A stretch of DNA of 64,000 bases from Parvivirga hydrogeniphila (GTDB taxonomy: Bacteria > Actinomycetota > Coriobacteriia > Anaerosomatales > Anaerosomataceae), in contig NZ_JAMCCO010000002.1 of the NCBI RefSeq assembly GCF_023371205.1, positions 62,001 to 126,000 of the forward strand, written 5' to 3'. Of this stretch, positions 51,684 to 62,600 are shown in pieces; positions within the stretch are counted from its first letter, which is position 1; each line of letters opens with the position of its first letter. The translations under genes were made by a program, and so were the position numbers. Under the pieces are notes generated by a model, which did not search any database, was not told where the DNA came from, and worked only from the letters and a program-made list of their open reading frames with translations.

Positions 51684-54412
51684 CGGCCCGCTCCTGGAGC
51701 CGACAGCTGCGCCACGTCGCTGAACACCCCTGCAGGGAATGCACGCACGACGAATCCCGTCGCGCCGCCGGACACCGCGACCCGCCTCATCTCGTACCGC
51801 TCCCCGATGGCCAGCACGAGCTCGTCGAACGCGCGGCGCGTGATCTCCCGACCGATGGCGGCCCGCTTCTCGCGGTCGTACTCGGCCTTGGCGGTCGCGT
51901 ACAGCTTCGCAAGCGTCGCGTCGCGCGGCGCTGCGATACCGATCCCGTACGGATTGGCCGGAGACGGCACGTCGCCCGAATCGAAGACCCCACCCCACCC
52001 GGGGTCTGGATACCCCGGGAACACGCCGAGGCCCACCGTGTAGCTACCTGTGCTCAAGGCGCCGCGGCGCCACACGGCCTCGTAGTGACGGAGCGAAGCG
52101 GGATCGTACCGGTCGAGAGCCCCCATCTCGCGCCACCTGAGCTGCATCGCGTCCATCGCTTCGAGCGGGATGTCCGTGTCGTTCCACAGCCGGTGGGTCG
52201 ACAGACCTTCCACCTCGAGGACCTCGCCGAACCGCTTCCACACGCGGCGAGCGAGCTTCTCGTCTGGCGTCGACCGCCACCCGCTCGCCGAGAGCACGCT
52301 CCGCGCTGTCTCTAGGTCGTCGCCCTTCACGGGCCCGCGCGACGGATCGTGCGCCGGCGAGACGACCGGGTGCGCATCGACCGGGACGCTCGTCTCCGAC
52401 GGAGCGTAGACCTGGGAGTGGAGCGCGTCGCGCGGGTACGCTGCACGGATCGCTTGACGGACAGCGAGCTCGGCAGTCGGCTTCCGACGCGGGTTGAGAA
52501 GCGTCCCCCACCAGCGTCCGCTCGCGTGCTCGGCGACCTCGACGCCGCTCTTGCGCAGCTCCACCACGCTCGCGTCGTCCACCCAGTCCCACACGACGGG
52601 GCCCGGCGTCTGCCGATACAGCGCAAGAGCGTCTTGCCCGTGCGCGAACGCGATGCGGACCTTCCCGACCTGCCCCGGCTTCCGAGAGCCGGCGCGGTGC
52701 GCAACGAGGTACCACGCGGTCCCGTCCTCCCAGCGCGCGAGCCGGTACGGCCCGCAGCCGATGGGTGCCGCGAAGACCGGCGGGTTCACCGTGGTCGTCT
52801 CAGGCAGCGCGTGGCTGGGCAACACGTACGGGAAGAACGCCTCGGGGGCGACCCCGACCGGTCGGGAGAGGCGGACCACGACCGACGAGCCTTCGGCCCG
52901 GACCTCCTCGATCGCATCGAAGCCGGGGAAGGGCCGGCCGTGCGGCAGGTACGAGCGGTCGCGAAGGTACTCGTAGGTGGCGACGACGTCGTCGGCGCTG
53001 ACCGCTCGCCCGTCGTGCCAGAGCACTCCGTCCCGGATCTCCCAGCGGATCGTGAGCCCGTCAGCGGAGACGAGCCCGTTTTCCTTGCTCGGCACGCGCT
53101 TCGCGAGATCGGGCACGGGTGTCAGCGACGCATCGTAGGCCACGAGGCCGCTGTAGACGAGCCTGAACAGGTCGCGCTGCGCGTCGTCGATGGCGGCGTA
53201 CGGGTCGCCGCTTGCCGGTTCGACGGGCTCGATGACGGTGAGCTCGGGCTGGAACGGCGCCTCCGTGTCGACCGTCACGCGACCGCCAGGAACCAGCTCC
53301 ACGACCGCAAGCTTCTCGCCCGAGACGCGGCTGGTGACGAGCGTCCCATCACGCCGAGGCCACGCGAGCGGCGCCCACTCCGTGAACAGGTCTTGCCAGG
53401 GCACCTGGATCTTCGTGACCGTCCCGTCTCGGTCGACGATCCACAACACCGCGACCTCGTTGGCCGGATCGCCGAGCGAGGACAGCCCGAGGGCCACGGG
53501 CTTCTCCGGGCGGAGCTCTTCCGCGTACAAGCGGCCCTTCGCATCGGCCGCGAACGGCCGCACGTCTTCGGGCAGCGTGTACGTGGCGATCTTGTCGCCG
53601 GCCTTGGTCCAGGAGGTCACCGTGTACGGCGGCGTGGTGTGCTCGCCCGTGATGGCCCCGTCTGACGCGACCCGGTACAGCAGACCGTCAGCGCCGAAGA
53701 ACGACCCGCTCAAGATGAGCGACAGCGGGTCGGCCGGGGGTTCGAGCGAGCCTGGCATCGCGACGGGCACGAGCGCGTTGTTGAGGTGGACCTCCTTGCT
53801 CTCCGGGTCGATGGCCCACTCTTCGGAAAGCGCCCACACGCCGCCATCGGGATCGAAGGTGATGGCGCGAGCGAGAAAGCCGCGCGGGAGCTGGTAGGTC
53901 CCACGCAGCGATCCGTCCGGCCCATAGCGGAGAACGTGCTCCTGGTCGCCTGAGCCCATGGCGACGTCGACCCAGAGATCGCCCGATGGCGACGGCGTGA
54001 AGAGCGTTGCGCCGAGCGTGGTATCGAACGAAGCGAGCACGCTGCCGTCCCGGCCGAGCAGCCGGACGTGCGGGACGGCCCCCGCTCCCGGCGGATGGTG
54101 GACGAGCCAGAAACCCTCGTCCGCTGCTGGAGCGACGACCTCGAGGTACGAGGACTCCTGGCCTGGCGCCCTCGGCACGAAGGAGCGTTCGTCCTCGTAC
54201 GGGAGCTCGAGGACCGTCGCGGCCGTGTACACGGTGTTGACCTGGCGTATCGGTGCGTTCGTGCTGTCGCGCGGATCTGCGCCCATCGTCCACGGCCGCT
54301 CACGGAGCACGAATGTGAGCATCGGCACCACGAGCGCCGCGATCACCACGCCGAGGACCCAAAGCGCCGTCGACGGCACCTGGAACCTTCCCATACGGAC
54401 CGTGCGCCTCAT
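51680..54412 (-). CDS. Membrane-anchored propeller-like domain fused to family 5 solute-binding protein
   Basis: 910 residues. A membrane helix at about 15-35 (ALWVLGVVIAALVVPMLTFV) is followed by some 330 residues with repeated beta motifs (DPDGGVWAL; DGLLYRVASDG; DAKGRLYAEE; RDGTVTKIQV) that look like a beta-propeller or NHL-type region. From about residue 400 it is an SBP_bac_5 (peptide/nickel/heme-type) domain: AQRDLFRLVYSGLVAYDASL, then the SADGLTIRWEIRDGVLWHDG signature. No permease or ATPase genes are near, so it is probably not a transporter receptor. The start may be this ATG or a GTG up to three codons earlier. Function unknown; context suggests cytochrome handling. Confidence 0.75.
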   Translation of the reverse strand: MRRTVRMGRFQVPSTALWVLGVVIAALVVPMLTFVLRERPWTMGADPRDSTNAPIRQVNTVYTAATVLELPYEDERSFVPRAPGQESSYLEVVAPAADEGFWLVHHPPGAGAVPHVRLLGRDGSVLASFDTTLGATLFTPSPSGDLWVDVAMGSGDQEHVLRYGPDGSLRGTYQLPRGFLARAITFDPDGGVWALSEEWAIDPESKEVHLNNALVPVAMPGSLEPPADPLSLILSGSFFGADGLLYRVASDGAITGEHTTPPYTVTSWTKAGDKIATYTLPEDVRPFAADAKGRLYAEELRPEKPVALGLSSLGDPANEVAVLWIVDRDGTVTKIQVPWQDLFTEWAPLAWPRRDGTLVTSRVSGEKLAVVELVPGGRVTVDTEAPFQPELTVIEPVEPASGDPYAAIDDAQRDLFRLVYSGLVAYDASLTPVPDLAKRVPSKENGLVSADGLTIRWEIRDGVLWHDGRAVSADDVVATYEYLRDRSYLPHGRPFPGFDAIEEVRAEGSSVVVRLSRPVGVAPEAFFPYVLPSHALPETTTVNPPVFAAPIGCGPYRLARWEDGTAWYLVAHRAGSRKPGQVGKVRIAFAHGQDALALYRQTPGPVVWDWVDDASVVELRKSGVEVAEHASGRWWGTLLNPRRKPTAELAVRQAIRAAYPRDALHSQVYAPSETSVPVDAHPVVSPAHDPSRGPVKGDDLETARSVLSASGWRSTPDEKLARRVWKRFGEVLEVEGLSTHRLWNDTDIPLEAMDAMQLRWREMGALDRYDPASLRHYEAVWRRGALSTGSYTVGLGVFPGYPDPGWGGVFDSGDVPSPANPYGIGIAAPRDATLAKLYATAKAEYDREKRAAIGREITRRAFDELVLAIGERYEMRRVAVSGGATGFVVRAFPAGVFSDVAQLSAPGAGR

Positions 54413-54414
54413 GC

Positions 54415-55218
54415 TCACCACGCTCTGATGTCAGGGATATCGAAGTGATGGTACGTGTTGGACATGATGCTCCAGGACCAGAACACCGCGAGCACGAGCG
54501 GCAGCAACGCCAGAACGCACCACGCGATCCTGCGGCCACGCCACCCGAACATCGCGTACGCGTGCGCCGTCAAAGCATAGCCCAGCCACGCGGCGAACGC
54601 CGTCGTGCCGACGATCTCCCAACGGTACCAGTCTGCGAACAGGACGTAGCTGTAGACCGAGCCCACCATCATCATCGCGCTGAACGCAGCAAATCCCAGA
54701 CCCACACCGCGGACGATGAGCGAATCGAGCTCAGCGCTCCGCTCGGCGTTCCGCTCGGCCAGCCGAACGAAGCCAGCTGTGCCCGCAAGCACCAGCATCG
54801 AGAACGCCGTCCACGCGAACAGCACGTGAATGTCGATGAAGAGGCTCCGCTCGGATATGGTGAGCGGATACGGCGTCTTGTCGAACGCCTGCCCGTACGC
54901 GAGGATCGCCACGACCCACCCGAGCATCAATCTGACGAGGAGCGGGTGAGCGCGCTCTTTCATCCGTGCCACGAGAACCGCTGTCGTCAGCGCGACGGCC
55001 CACGACGCAGCGATGGTGTTCTCGAAGGTCCCGAAAACCGGAGGGTGGCCCGTGACCGTCCACCGGGCGATCGCTGATGCGGCCTGCAGCGCCAGGCCAC
55101 ACGCCAGCAGCCTGACAATGGCCTCGCTGCGCTGGGGGCGCACAAGCGCAGCGACGAGGGCCGCGGCGAAGAACCCGCACGCCGCCCAGTAGAGCGCTGT
55201 GTGCACCGTCACCGCCAT
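54415..55218 (-). CDS. CcsA-like heme lyase subunit (copy 2, degenerate WWD motif)
   Basis: 267 residues with about eight membrane spans. It keeps the four CcsA histidines: H58 (TGHPPVFGTFENT), H131 (DIHVLFAW), H219 and H257/H258 (TYHHFD). The WWD domain at 194-214 reads FADWYRWEIVGTTAFAAWLG: the central Trp-Asp-Pro and the Glu-Thr-Trp parts are lost. The ATG has GGAG 6 bases upstream. It overlaps resB copy 2 by 10 bases. It may handle a special heme site or be an accessory heme relay. Confidence 0.85.
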   Translation of the reverse strand: MAVTVHTALYWAACGFFAAALVAALVRPQRSEAIVRLLACGLALQAASAIARWTVTGHPPVFGTFENTIAASWAVALTTAVLVARMKERAHPLLVRLMLGWVVAILAYGQAFDKTPYPLTISERSLFIDIHVLFAWTAFSMLVLAGTAGFVRLAERNAERSAELDSLIVRGVGLGFAAFSAMMMVGSVYSYVLFADWYRWEIVGTTAFAAWLGYALTAHAYAMFGWRGRRIAWCVLALLPLVLAVFWSWSIMSNTYHHFDIPDIRAW

Positions 55219-56525
55219 GAGCGCTCCAGTCGCCGCACGATGCGCTCGGCCACATCCAGGCGCGTCCCGTAGAAGTCGGAGCGCACGGACACGCGCCCAG
55301 ACGCCCCGTCGGCCACGAACAGGGCCTCGGTGCGCGGGAACGCGAGGCGCAACGCCACGCCGACGACGACCAGCACCACTGCAATCGCGACAACGGGCGC
55401 CACCGGGTCGCGCACCACGCGGAAGACGCCGTAGTGCCGAAGCCCGGGGAACTCGAGCGTCAGCCTAGGCACCTCCACGGGCTCGCCGATTCTCACGAGC
55501 TGCTCGTCTGCAAGCACACGCTCCCCCGCCCCGCCCGTGAGCACCCGCGCCACCGACACGACGAGACGCGGGTCGTCGGAGTTGAACGACTGCACGCCTG
55601 GCTTTCCGTTCCTGTCGATGTAGTCTCCGTAAACTTGGACGTACACGCGGTAGCGATCCGCGCCGACAGAAATCTCAATCGTGTCGCGCTGCCCGGACGG
55701 GAAGGCTTTGAGCTTGTACACGCTGCGCACCGGCGCGCTTCCATCGTCTCCTCGCGCAACGACCTCGAGCGCGTACCCGAAGTCCGAGAGGCTGACGCTC
55801 GTGTCAAGACGAGGGAACCAGGGCCGACTCACAGACACGGCGTGCAAGCGACCATTCTCGCGCACCTCGGCCTCAAGCGACGTGAACAAGAGCATGTCTT
55901 CGTAAAACCGCGGTCTGACGCTCTCCACCTGAAACGATAGCGTCGGAGGCGACGCTGAGGACTCGCTGGACCTGTCGATGTAGGCGCTCTCCGCGCCCCC
56001 GAAGGTCTCTCCCTCGGCCAGCACAAGGTTTCCCTGGAAACGTAGATTCGGCCACAGCACGCCTGCGGTCACGCCGCTGAGCAGCACGACAAGGCCGGCG
56101 TGGAACACCACTGTCCCCAGCGGCGAGAAGCGGTTCTTCACCGCCCACACCCAGCCGTCGCCCGCGACGGGACGCCGGAAGCCGACAGCAGCGAAGACGC
56201 GTTGCACCTGCTCTGCTCCCACCGACGGCGCATCACGCAGCGGAACGCCGCCTAGGACGGCAGGACGTTCGCTGTCTGAAGGCGTCCTGCGGACGCGCGC
56301 GAGCGCCGTGCCCGTGTGAACGGCGATGCACGCGACCATGTTCGCAGCGAGCAGCGCGTACAGTACGCGGAAGAACGGCTCGCCGTAGACAATGGCCCGT
56401 ATCTGCGGCTCAGGCAGGCCGTACGCCTGGAACGGCACGATCCACACGAGCAGGAGCACTATCCACACTACGAGCAAGAACGCAGCGAAGCGACGGGATC
56501 CTACGTATCGCATGATGCCTGTCAT
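55209..56525 (-). CDS. ResB-like cytochrome c biogenesis protein (copy 2)
   Basis: 438 residues with spans near the N-terminus (FAAFLLVVWIVLLLVWIVPF; VLYALLAANMVACIAV), a further span (LGTVVFHAGLVVLLSGVTAG), a large extracytoplasmic domain and a final span (APVVAIAVVLVVVGVALRLA). Divergent from copy 1 but with the same plan. The start is placed at ATG 56523-56525 (MTGIMRYVGSRRF); an ATG 10 codons earlier and one 4 codons later are alternatives. First gene after the giant cytochrome, 97 bases away, and overlaps CcsA copy 2. Confidence 0.85.
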   Translation of the reverse strand: MTGIMRYVGSRRFAAFLLVVWIVLLLVWIVPFQAYGLPEPQIRAIVYGEPFFRVLYALLAANMVACIAVHTGTALARVRRTPSDSERPAVLGGVPLRDAPSVGAEQVQRVFAAVGFRRPVAGDGWVWAVKNRFSPLGTVVFHAGLVVLLSGVTAGVLWPNLRFQGNLVLAEGETFGGAESAYIDRSSESSASPPTLSFQVESVRPRFYEDMLLFTSLEAEVRENGRLHAVSVSRPWFPRLDTSVSLSDFGYALEVVARGDDGSAPVRSVYKLKAFPSGQRDTIEISVGADRYRVYVQVYGDYIDRNGKPGVQSFNSDDPRLVVSVARVLTGGAGERVLADEQLVRIGEPVEVPRLTLEFPGLRHYGVFRVVRDPVAPVVAIAVVLVVVGVALRLAFPRTEALFVADGASGRVSVRSDFYGTRLDVAERIVRRLERSWR

Positions 56526-56622
56526 GTCGATTGAAACCTTACCGCAATGCGGCACCGGCGATGGCGCATGACACGCTCCGCCGACCGCTCACGCTGTCGC
56601 GTGCCAGCGCACACGCACGGCA

Positions 56623-59600
56623 TCAGTTCGTGGGTCGAGCGTAGTAGTAGTTGGGCGTGACGGACTTGCCCCAGGTTCCACTATGCTGCGTGCAGCTGCT
56701 GTAACCGTCTGTGTTGTTGAGCGTCGAGCAGCCGTAGGTGCCGCTCGTGTCACCAAGCAGGTGGGCGTCCCACGCTGCGCCGTTGCAGAAGCGATAGCCC
56801 ATCGGGTCGCCGACGGGCGCGCCGTCCTGCACGAGACCGTTCGTGCCGTTGTTGCCGTCGCCTGGCAGCATCGAGGTCCCGTGCAGCGCTCCGTTCGCGA
56901 TGGCGTTGTCGTTCACGCGCCCCCCGTGGCAGTTCTGGCAACCAGTGAGAGCCACCGTCAGCTTGGTCGGATCGATGCAGCTTGAATTGACGTCGCCCAC
57001 GTGCCTTGTGCGTGACAGATAGACTGCGGTCTTGTCGCTGTTGGAACCGCCGGCATCGGCGTAGACATCGACGCGATGGCAGTTGTTGCAGAAGCTCCGC
57101 GCATCGGCCGTGGTGAGGTTCACAACACCACCCGCCGTGGTCGTCTTCACGCCTGTGTTGTACCCGCGCAGGATCCACCGGTAGCCGGATCCGTGCGGGC
57201 CGCTCGCCATGTTCGTCCAAGTGTCGTTGCCGTGGCAGTCGGAGCAGGTCACGCGGCTCGTCGCAAGCCAACCATCCACGAACGTGTTCGACAGCCCCCA
57301 CCCCGTGCTCGTGCCGCCGATGTTGCGCCGCTTGGTGCTGGAATTCCAGGTGCCGTACGTGTTCGCGGGCGGCTGGTTCTTGCCCTGCGCGAACAGCGGG
57401 TGGATCGCGTACTGCTTCGGGCTGAAGTCGAGCCCGACGTCCGTCATCGGCCCGTTCGCGTTCTTGAGCGACATCACCTGCGGCCGCGTCTGCTGCCCCC
57501 ACGCGTAGATGCTGTGGCACTTCAGGCACATCTGCCACTCGTACGCAGCGGTCGTGACCTTGTCGTAGCTCGGCTGCGTCGGCGAGCCGAAGGTCCCGTC
57601 GCCTGCCCAGTTGCCGTTGGTGGCGCCGGTTATGTTCACTCCCCACACTCCCTTGTTCGCCGCGGAGATCGGCACCGCGTTCGCGCCGGTCGCACGGTTG
57701 TTCTGCGTGTTGTCCGTGGGGAAGTAGTAGGTGCCGGGTTGCGCCTCGTGCGGGTTGTGGCAGTCCTCGCACTCGACGTGCCGATTCGCGTTGCTGGTTC
57801 CCCACCATCCTGTGGTCGACGAAGGCGTCACCTGGGTCGGCGCGCTCACCGACTCGTCAGACCGATGGACGCCGCTGTACCCGGCCACGTTGTGCTTGTA
57901 GGTCTCCGCGAATTCGCTCTGGATGCTCCTGGACTGCGCGTCCATCGCCTTCGCACCGTACGCGTCGTTGCCGGCCGTGCCGCCGGTGTGGCACGTGAAG
58001 CAGAGGTTCTCCTCCGAGGAGGTGCTGGTGCCAGCGAGCGCGACCCCGAGCGCCTTCGCGATCCGGTTCTCGGCCGAGTAGTGCGTGCCGAACTTGTAGG
58101 TGCTCGTCTGGTACGACTTGAGCGAGTCCTGCTCGTCGTCGTGGCACTTCACACAGTTCGCTCTGAAGGTGCTCGTGCCGAAGCTCGAGGTCACTTCGTA
58201 GTCATGAGCAGACACGTCATAGGCCGCACCGCTGATGGCGGGCGTCTGGCTGCTCGCGCCCGTGGTCTTCTGGCCGGTCGTGTTCTTCGTGAGCGCACTC
58301 GAGTGGCACGACAGGCAGATGCCGTAGCTCGGCGAACCGCCCGCGATGAAGTCCGTGTTCGTGTTCGAGGCACCGCTCGTGTTGCTGATCGACGTGCGGA
58401 GGTTGGAGCCCTTGTTGGCATTGAAGTAGTTGTGGTCGGTGTGGCAGCTCACGCACGCAAGGGCCGTCGTAGAGTTCGGATACGTGCCGGTGCCAGGGGC
58501 CTGGCCAGGCGTGCCGGAGTCCAACACGTGGTGGTAGTACGTGGTGTCGCTCACCATGCGGTCGTACCGCTCGGTCGAGGTCGAGCCGTGGCAGTTCAGG
58601 CAGTCGATGCCGCCGTTGCTGCCGCCGGGGCCAGGGTTGTGGACGTTGTTGCTGGTCGCGTTCGCGTAGCTGTTGCCGTGGCATCCGTAGCAGGACTGCG
58701 TGTCCGCCTGGTTGTGGCCCGACACGGGCGGCAGCTTGAGACCGCGCTTGTTCGTGCTGTCGTACACCGTGCGGTCGATGCCTTCGATGTTCGCGCCCGC
58801 AGACACCGCGGCGTATCCGGTGCCGTTCCACCCGGCCGTCGTGTCTGCCGTGGTGTGGCAGGAGAAGCAGAACCTCCTCACGCCCGCGTCTGTGCTCATG
58901 TCGATCTCGCCTGCAGCGTCACCGATCATGATCGTCGTGGTGCTGTTGGTCATCGTCCTGACGAGCAGGCCGTCAGTGCTGTTCGCGTTCCCGTGCGGGT
59001 TGTGGCAGTCGTAGCACGGCAGGCCGTCGCCTGCGGTCAGGTTCCCGCCCGGCGTCTGGATCTTGTGGCCGTAGTTGGTATCCGCCGCCTGCGTCTGGTC
59101 GCCGCCGTTCGTCGTCGGGTAGTACTGCTTGATGTTGACGCTCGACGGATCGCCGTCGTGGCAGGTGAAGCAGTTCCCGAAGTTCGCTTTCGTGAAGGTG
59201 CCGCGAAGCTCGTCGTAGGTGTTGGCCGTGCCATGCACGTCGTGGCAGTTCTTGCAGTCGCCGTCCGTGAACGACGAGCCCGGCCACACGACGAGCTGCC
59301 CATCGCCGTCCGAGCGGTGGATACCGTTCGCGCCTGAGTACACGGTCATGCCGGGCCACGTGCCGTCCATCGGATACCCGGTGCCGGTCTCGGGCGTGAA
59401 CGTCGGATACCCCGTCGACGCGGCGTTGTGGCACGCCTGGCACACGGTGTTGTTGTTGCCGGTGATGGCCTGGCCGTTGATCCGGTTGGTCTTGGTGGCC
59501 GGGTCGTAGGCGCCGAGCAGCTTCGGATAGGCCGAGCCGTGGTTGTCGTGGCACTCGGCGCAGCTCTTGGTCTCGGCGGCCGAGATGGAGCCGGAGGCGC

Positions 59601-62600
59601 TCCAGTGGCCGCGCGCGGCGTAGGTGCTCTTGTTGTTGGTGGCGGCATCCGCCTGCGTGACGGTGTACGGGACGTAGGTCGCGCCGGAGATCGTGCGCGA
59701 GGGCAGCGCGCCGTCGTGGCACTTCAGGCAGAAGGCCGACTTCTCCGCCACCGTGCCGTAGGCGGCGAGGTTGTAGGTGTTGTCCGGGTCGCTCACGCGC
59801 GCAGACGCGCTCACCGCGTGCGCGTTGTGGCAGCTCTCGCACTCCACCGAGTCGCCGCCCGCGGCCACCACGGGGTGCTTGCTCGCGAGCGCGAACTGCT
59901 GGTAGACGAGCTCGGAGCCGGCCGTCGGCATGTCCGCCACGCCGTACCAGTCCTTGCCGGCGACGCTCTTCTTCGTGCCGGCCAGGCCGTCGGTCGGCAG
60001 CGAGTGGCAGCGGTAGCAGTGCTCTTCCTGCAGCTGGTCGGTCACGGCCCCGCCGAGCGCGCTCACGATGTGCTGCGCGGTGCTCCAGTGAGGGCCGAAC
60101 TGCTTGCCCGTGCCGGACTGCCAGTCTTTCGTCTGCTCGTCGTTGTGGCACTTCGAGCAGTTCGCGTAGAAGGTCGTCGAGTCGCTGAACGTCGAGGTCG
60201 CCTCGTAGTCGTGGGCAGAAACATCGAAACCGGCGCCGGCGATGATCGGCGTGGCGGTCCGTCCATCGCTCTTGCGGTTGACGGTGTCTTTCGCAAGCGA
60301 CTGGTCGTGGCACGAGACGCACACGCCATACGTGCCGCTCCCGGGGAAGTCGCGGTTCGTGACGGACGACCCGGCGGCCGTGACGGATGTCCGAAGGTTG
60401 CCCGACTTGCTGGCGTTGAAGTAGTTGTGGTCGGAGTGGCAGCTCACGCAGAACACGTCGGTGCGCGTGCTGTTCGTCAGGTCCGGGTAGGCGCCGGTGT
60501 TCGGTGCGAGATCTCCGTCGTAGTACGTCGCGCTCATCGTGCCGCCGAGCACGTGGTGGTACACCGTCGTCCGGTTGGCGCCCGTCTTCGTGCCGGATCC
60601 GTCCTCCATGTACGCCTGGTACGCGTGGCAGCCGTAGCACTCCTGACCGCCTGAGCTCACGCCGCCGCTCGGATTGTGGACGTTGTTGGATGCGGCGGTG
60701 CTGTAGTCCCGCCCGTGGCAGTCGTAGCACGGCTTGGTGGACGTGCTGCTGTGCGGGTCCGGCGAACCGGAGAGGGCCTTGAGCTTCAGCCAGTTGTGCG
60801 TGTACCCGCTCGGAGCGGTCTGGCCCGCCAAGATGGTGCCGTCTCGACGAAGCCCTTCGACGAGATCGGTCCCGACGGCCACGTACGACGAGGTGCCCGG
60901 GTCCCACACCTGGCCGTCCGAGCTCGAATGGCAGAGGAAGCAGAAGCGGCGCAGGTTCGTGCCATCGCTGGCGTTCGGGTCGTTGTGCGTGATCTCGCCC
61001 GGCGCATCGCCGTAGTCGCGGACCTGCAGCATGAAGTCCGCCGCGCTCGACCCGTGCGGGTTGTGGCAGTCGTAGCACGGTAGCGCGTCATTCACCGTGA
61101 GCGTGCCGCCCGAGGTCGCGATGCGGTGACCGCTGCCGCCGCCAGCGCCGCCGACGCTGATCGGGTAGTAGCCCTTGATGTTGCGTGCCGCAGGACCGTC
61201 CGCGTCGTGGCACTCGAAGCACAGCACGAAGTCCGCGGAACCGTACGTCGCCCGAAGCTCGTCGTACGTGTTGGCCGTGCCATGCACGTCGTGGCAGACC
61301 TTGCAGTCGCCCGCCGCCGGCATGTTAGGAAGCGACGAGCTGCCGCCGCCGTTGGCGGTGGTGTGCGCGCTCGCGTTGTAGGTCGTGAACCCAGGCCAGG
61401 TGCCGTCCGCGATGTAGCCGCTGGCATCACGCGTGCCGGCGGGATACCCCGTCGACGCGGCGTTGTGGCACGCCTGGCACACGGTGTTGTTGTTGCCGGT
61501 GATGGCCTGGCCGTTGATCCGGTTGGTCTTGGTGGCCGGGTCGTAGGCGCCGAGCAGCTTCGGATAGGCCGAGCCGTGGTTGTCGTGGCACTCGGCGCAG
61601 CTCTTGGTCTCGGCGGCCGAGATGGAGCCGGAGGCGCTCCAGTGGCCGCGCGCGGCGTAGGTGCTCTTGTTGTTGGTGGCGGCATCCGCCTGCGTGACGG
61701 TGTACGGGACGTAGGTCGCGCCGGAGATCGTGCGCGAGGGCAGCGCGCCGTCGTGGCACTTCAGGCAGAAGGCCGACTTCTCCGCCACCGTGCCGTAGGC
61801 GGCGAGGTTGTAGGTGTTGTCCGGGTCGCTCACGCGCGCAGACGCGCTCACCGCGTGCGCGTTGTGGCAGCTCTCGCACTCCACCGAGTCGCCGCCCGCG
61901 GCCACCACGGGGTGCTTGCTCGCGAGCGCGAACTGCTGGTAGACGAGCTCGGAGCCGGCCGTCGGCATGTCCGCCACGCCGTACCAGTCCTTGCCGGCGA
62001 CGCTCTTCTTCGTGCCGGCCAGGCCGTCGGTCGGCAGCGAGTGGCAGCGGTAGCAGTGCTCTTCCTGCAGCTGGTCGGTCACGGCCCCGCCGAGCGCGCT
62101 CACGATGTGCTGCGCGGTGCTCCAGTGAGGGCCGAAACGGTAGGTGGACCGCTGCGCAGTCTTGTACGCGGACGCGTCCTCGTCGTTGTGGCACTTCGAG
62201 CAGTTCGCGTAGAAGGTCGTCGAGTCGCCGAAAGTCGAGGTGGCCGCGTAGCTGTGGGCCGACGTACCGAACTGCCCCGCGCCCGCCCCTTCCACGATCT
62301 TCGGCGTCGCGGTGCGCCCGTCGTTCTTGCGGTTCGTGGTGTCCTTTGCGAGGCTCGCTGCGTGGCACTTCGTGCAGACGCCGGTGTTCGTGGACGTCGA
62401 GTAGTCGGTGTTCGTCCCCGCCGGGTTCGCAGTCGCAAGGTCGGGCCGGAGATTCGAGGACGCCGACGGATTGAACTTGTCGTGGTCGACGTGGCAGCTC
62501 AGGCAGTACACGTCGGTCGTCGATGACGGGTACGCGCCTGGCGCGAAGGCCTTGTCGCCATCGTACGTCGCGCTGCCGAGCACGTGATGGTACACCGTCG

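Noticed and set aside
56526-56622. Terminator between the cytochrome and resB copy 2
   Set aside because: Only a 7-bp stem with a G-T pair (CGTGTGC/GCACGCG) and no U-run is visible, so the cytochrome and maturation genes may be co-transcribed.
56623-56700. Cell-wall sorting signal or membrane anchor on the giant cytochrome
   Set aside because: The C-terminus ends YYYARPTN with no LPXTG-like motif, hydrophobic span or basic tail.
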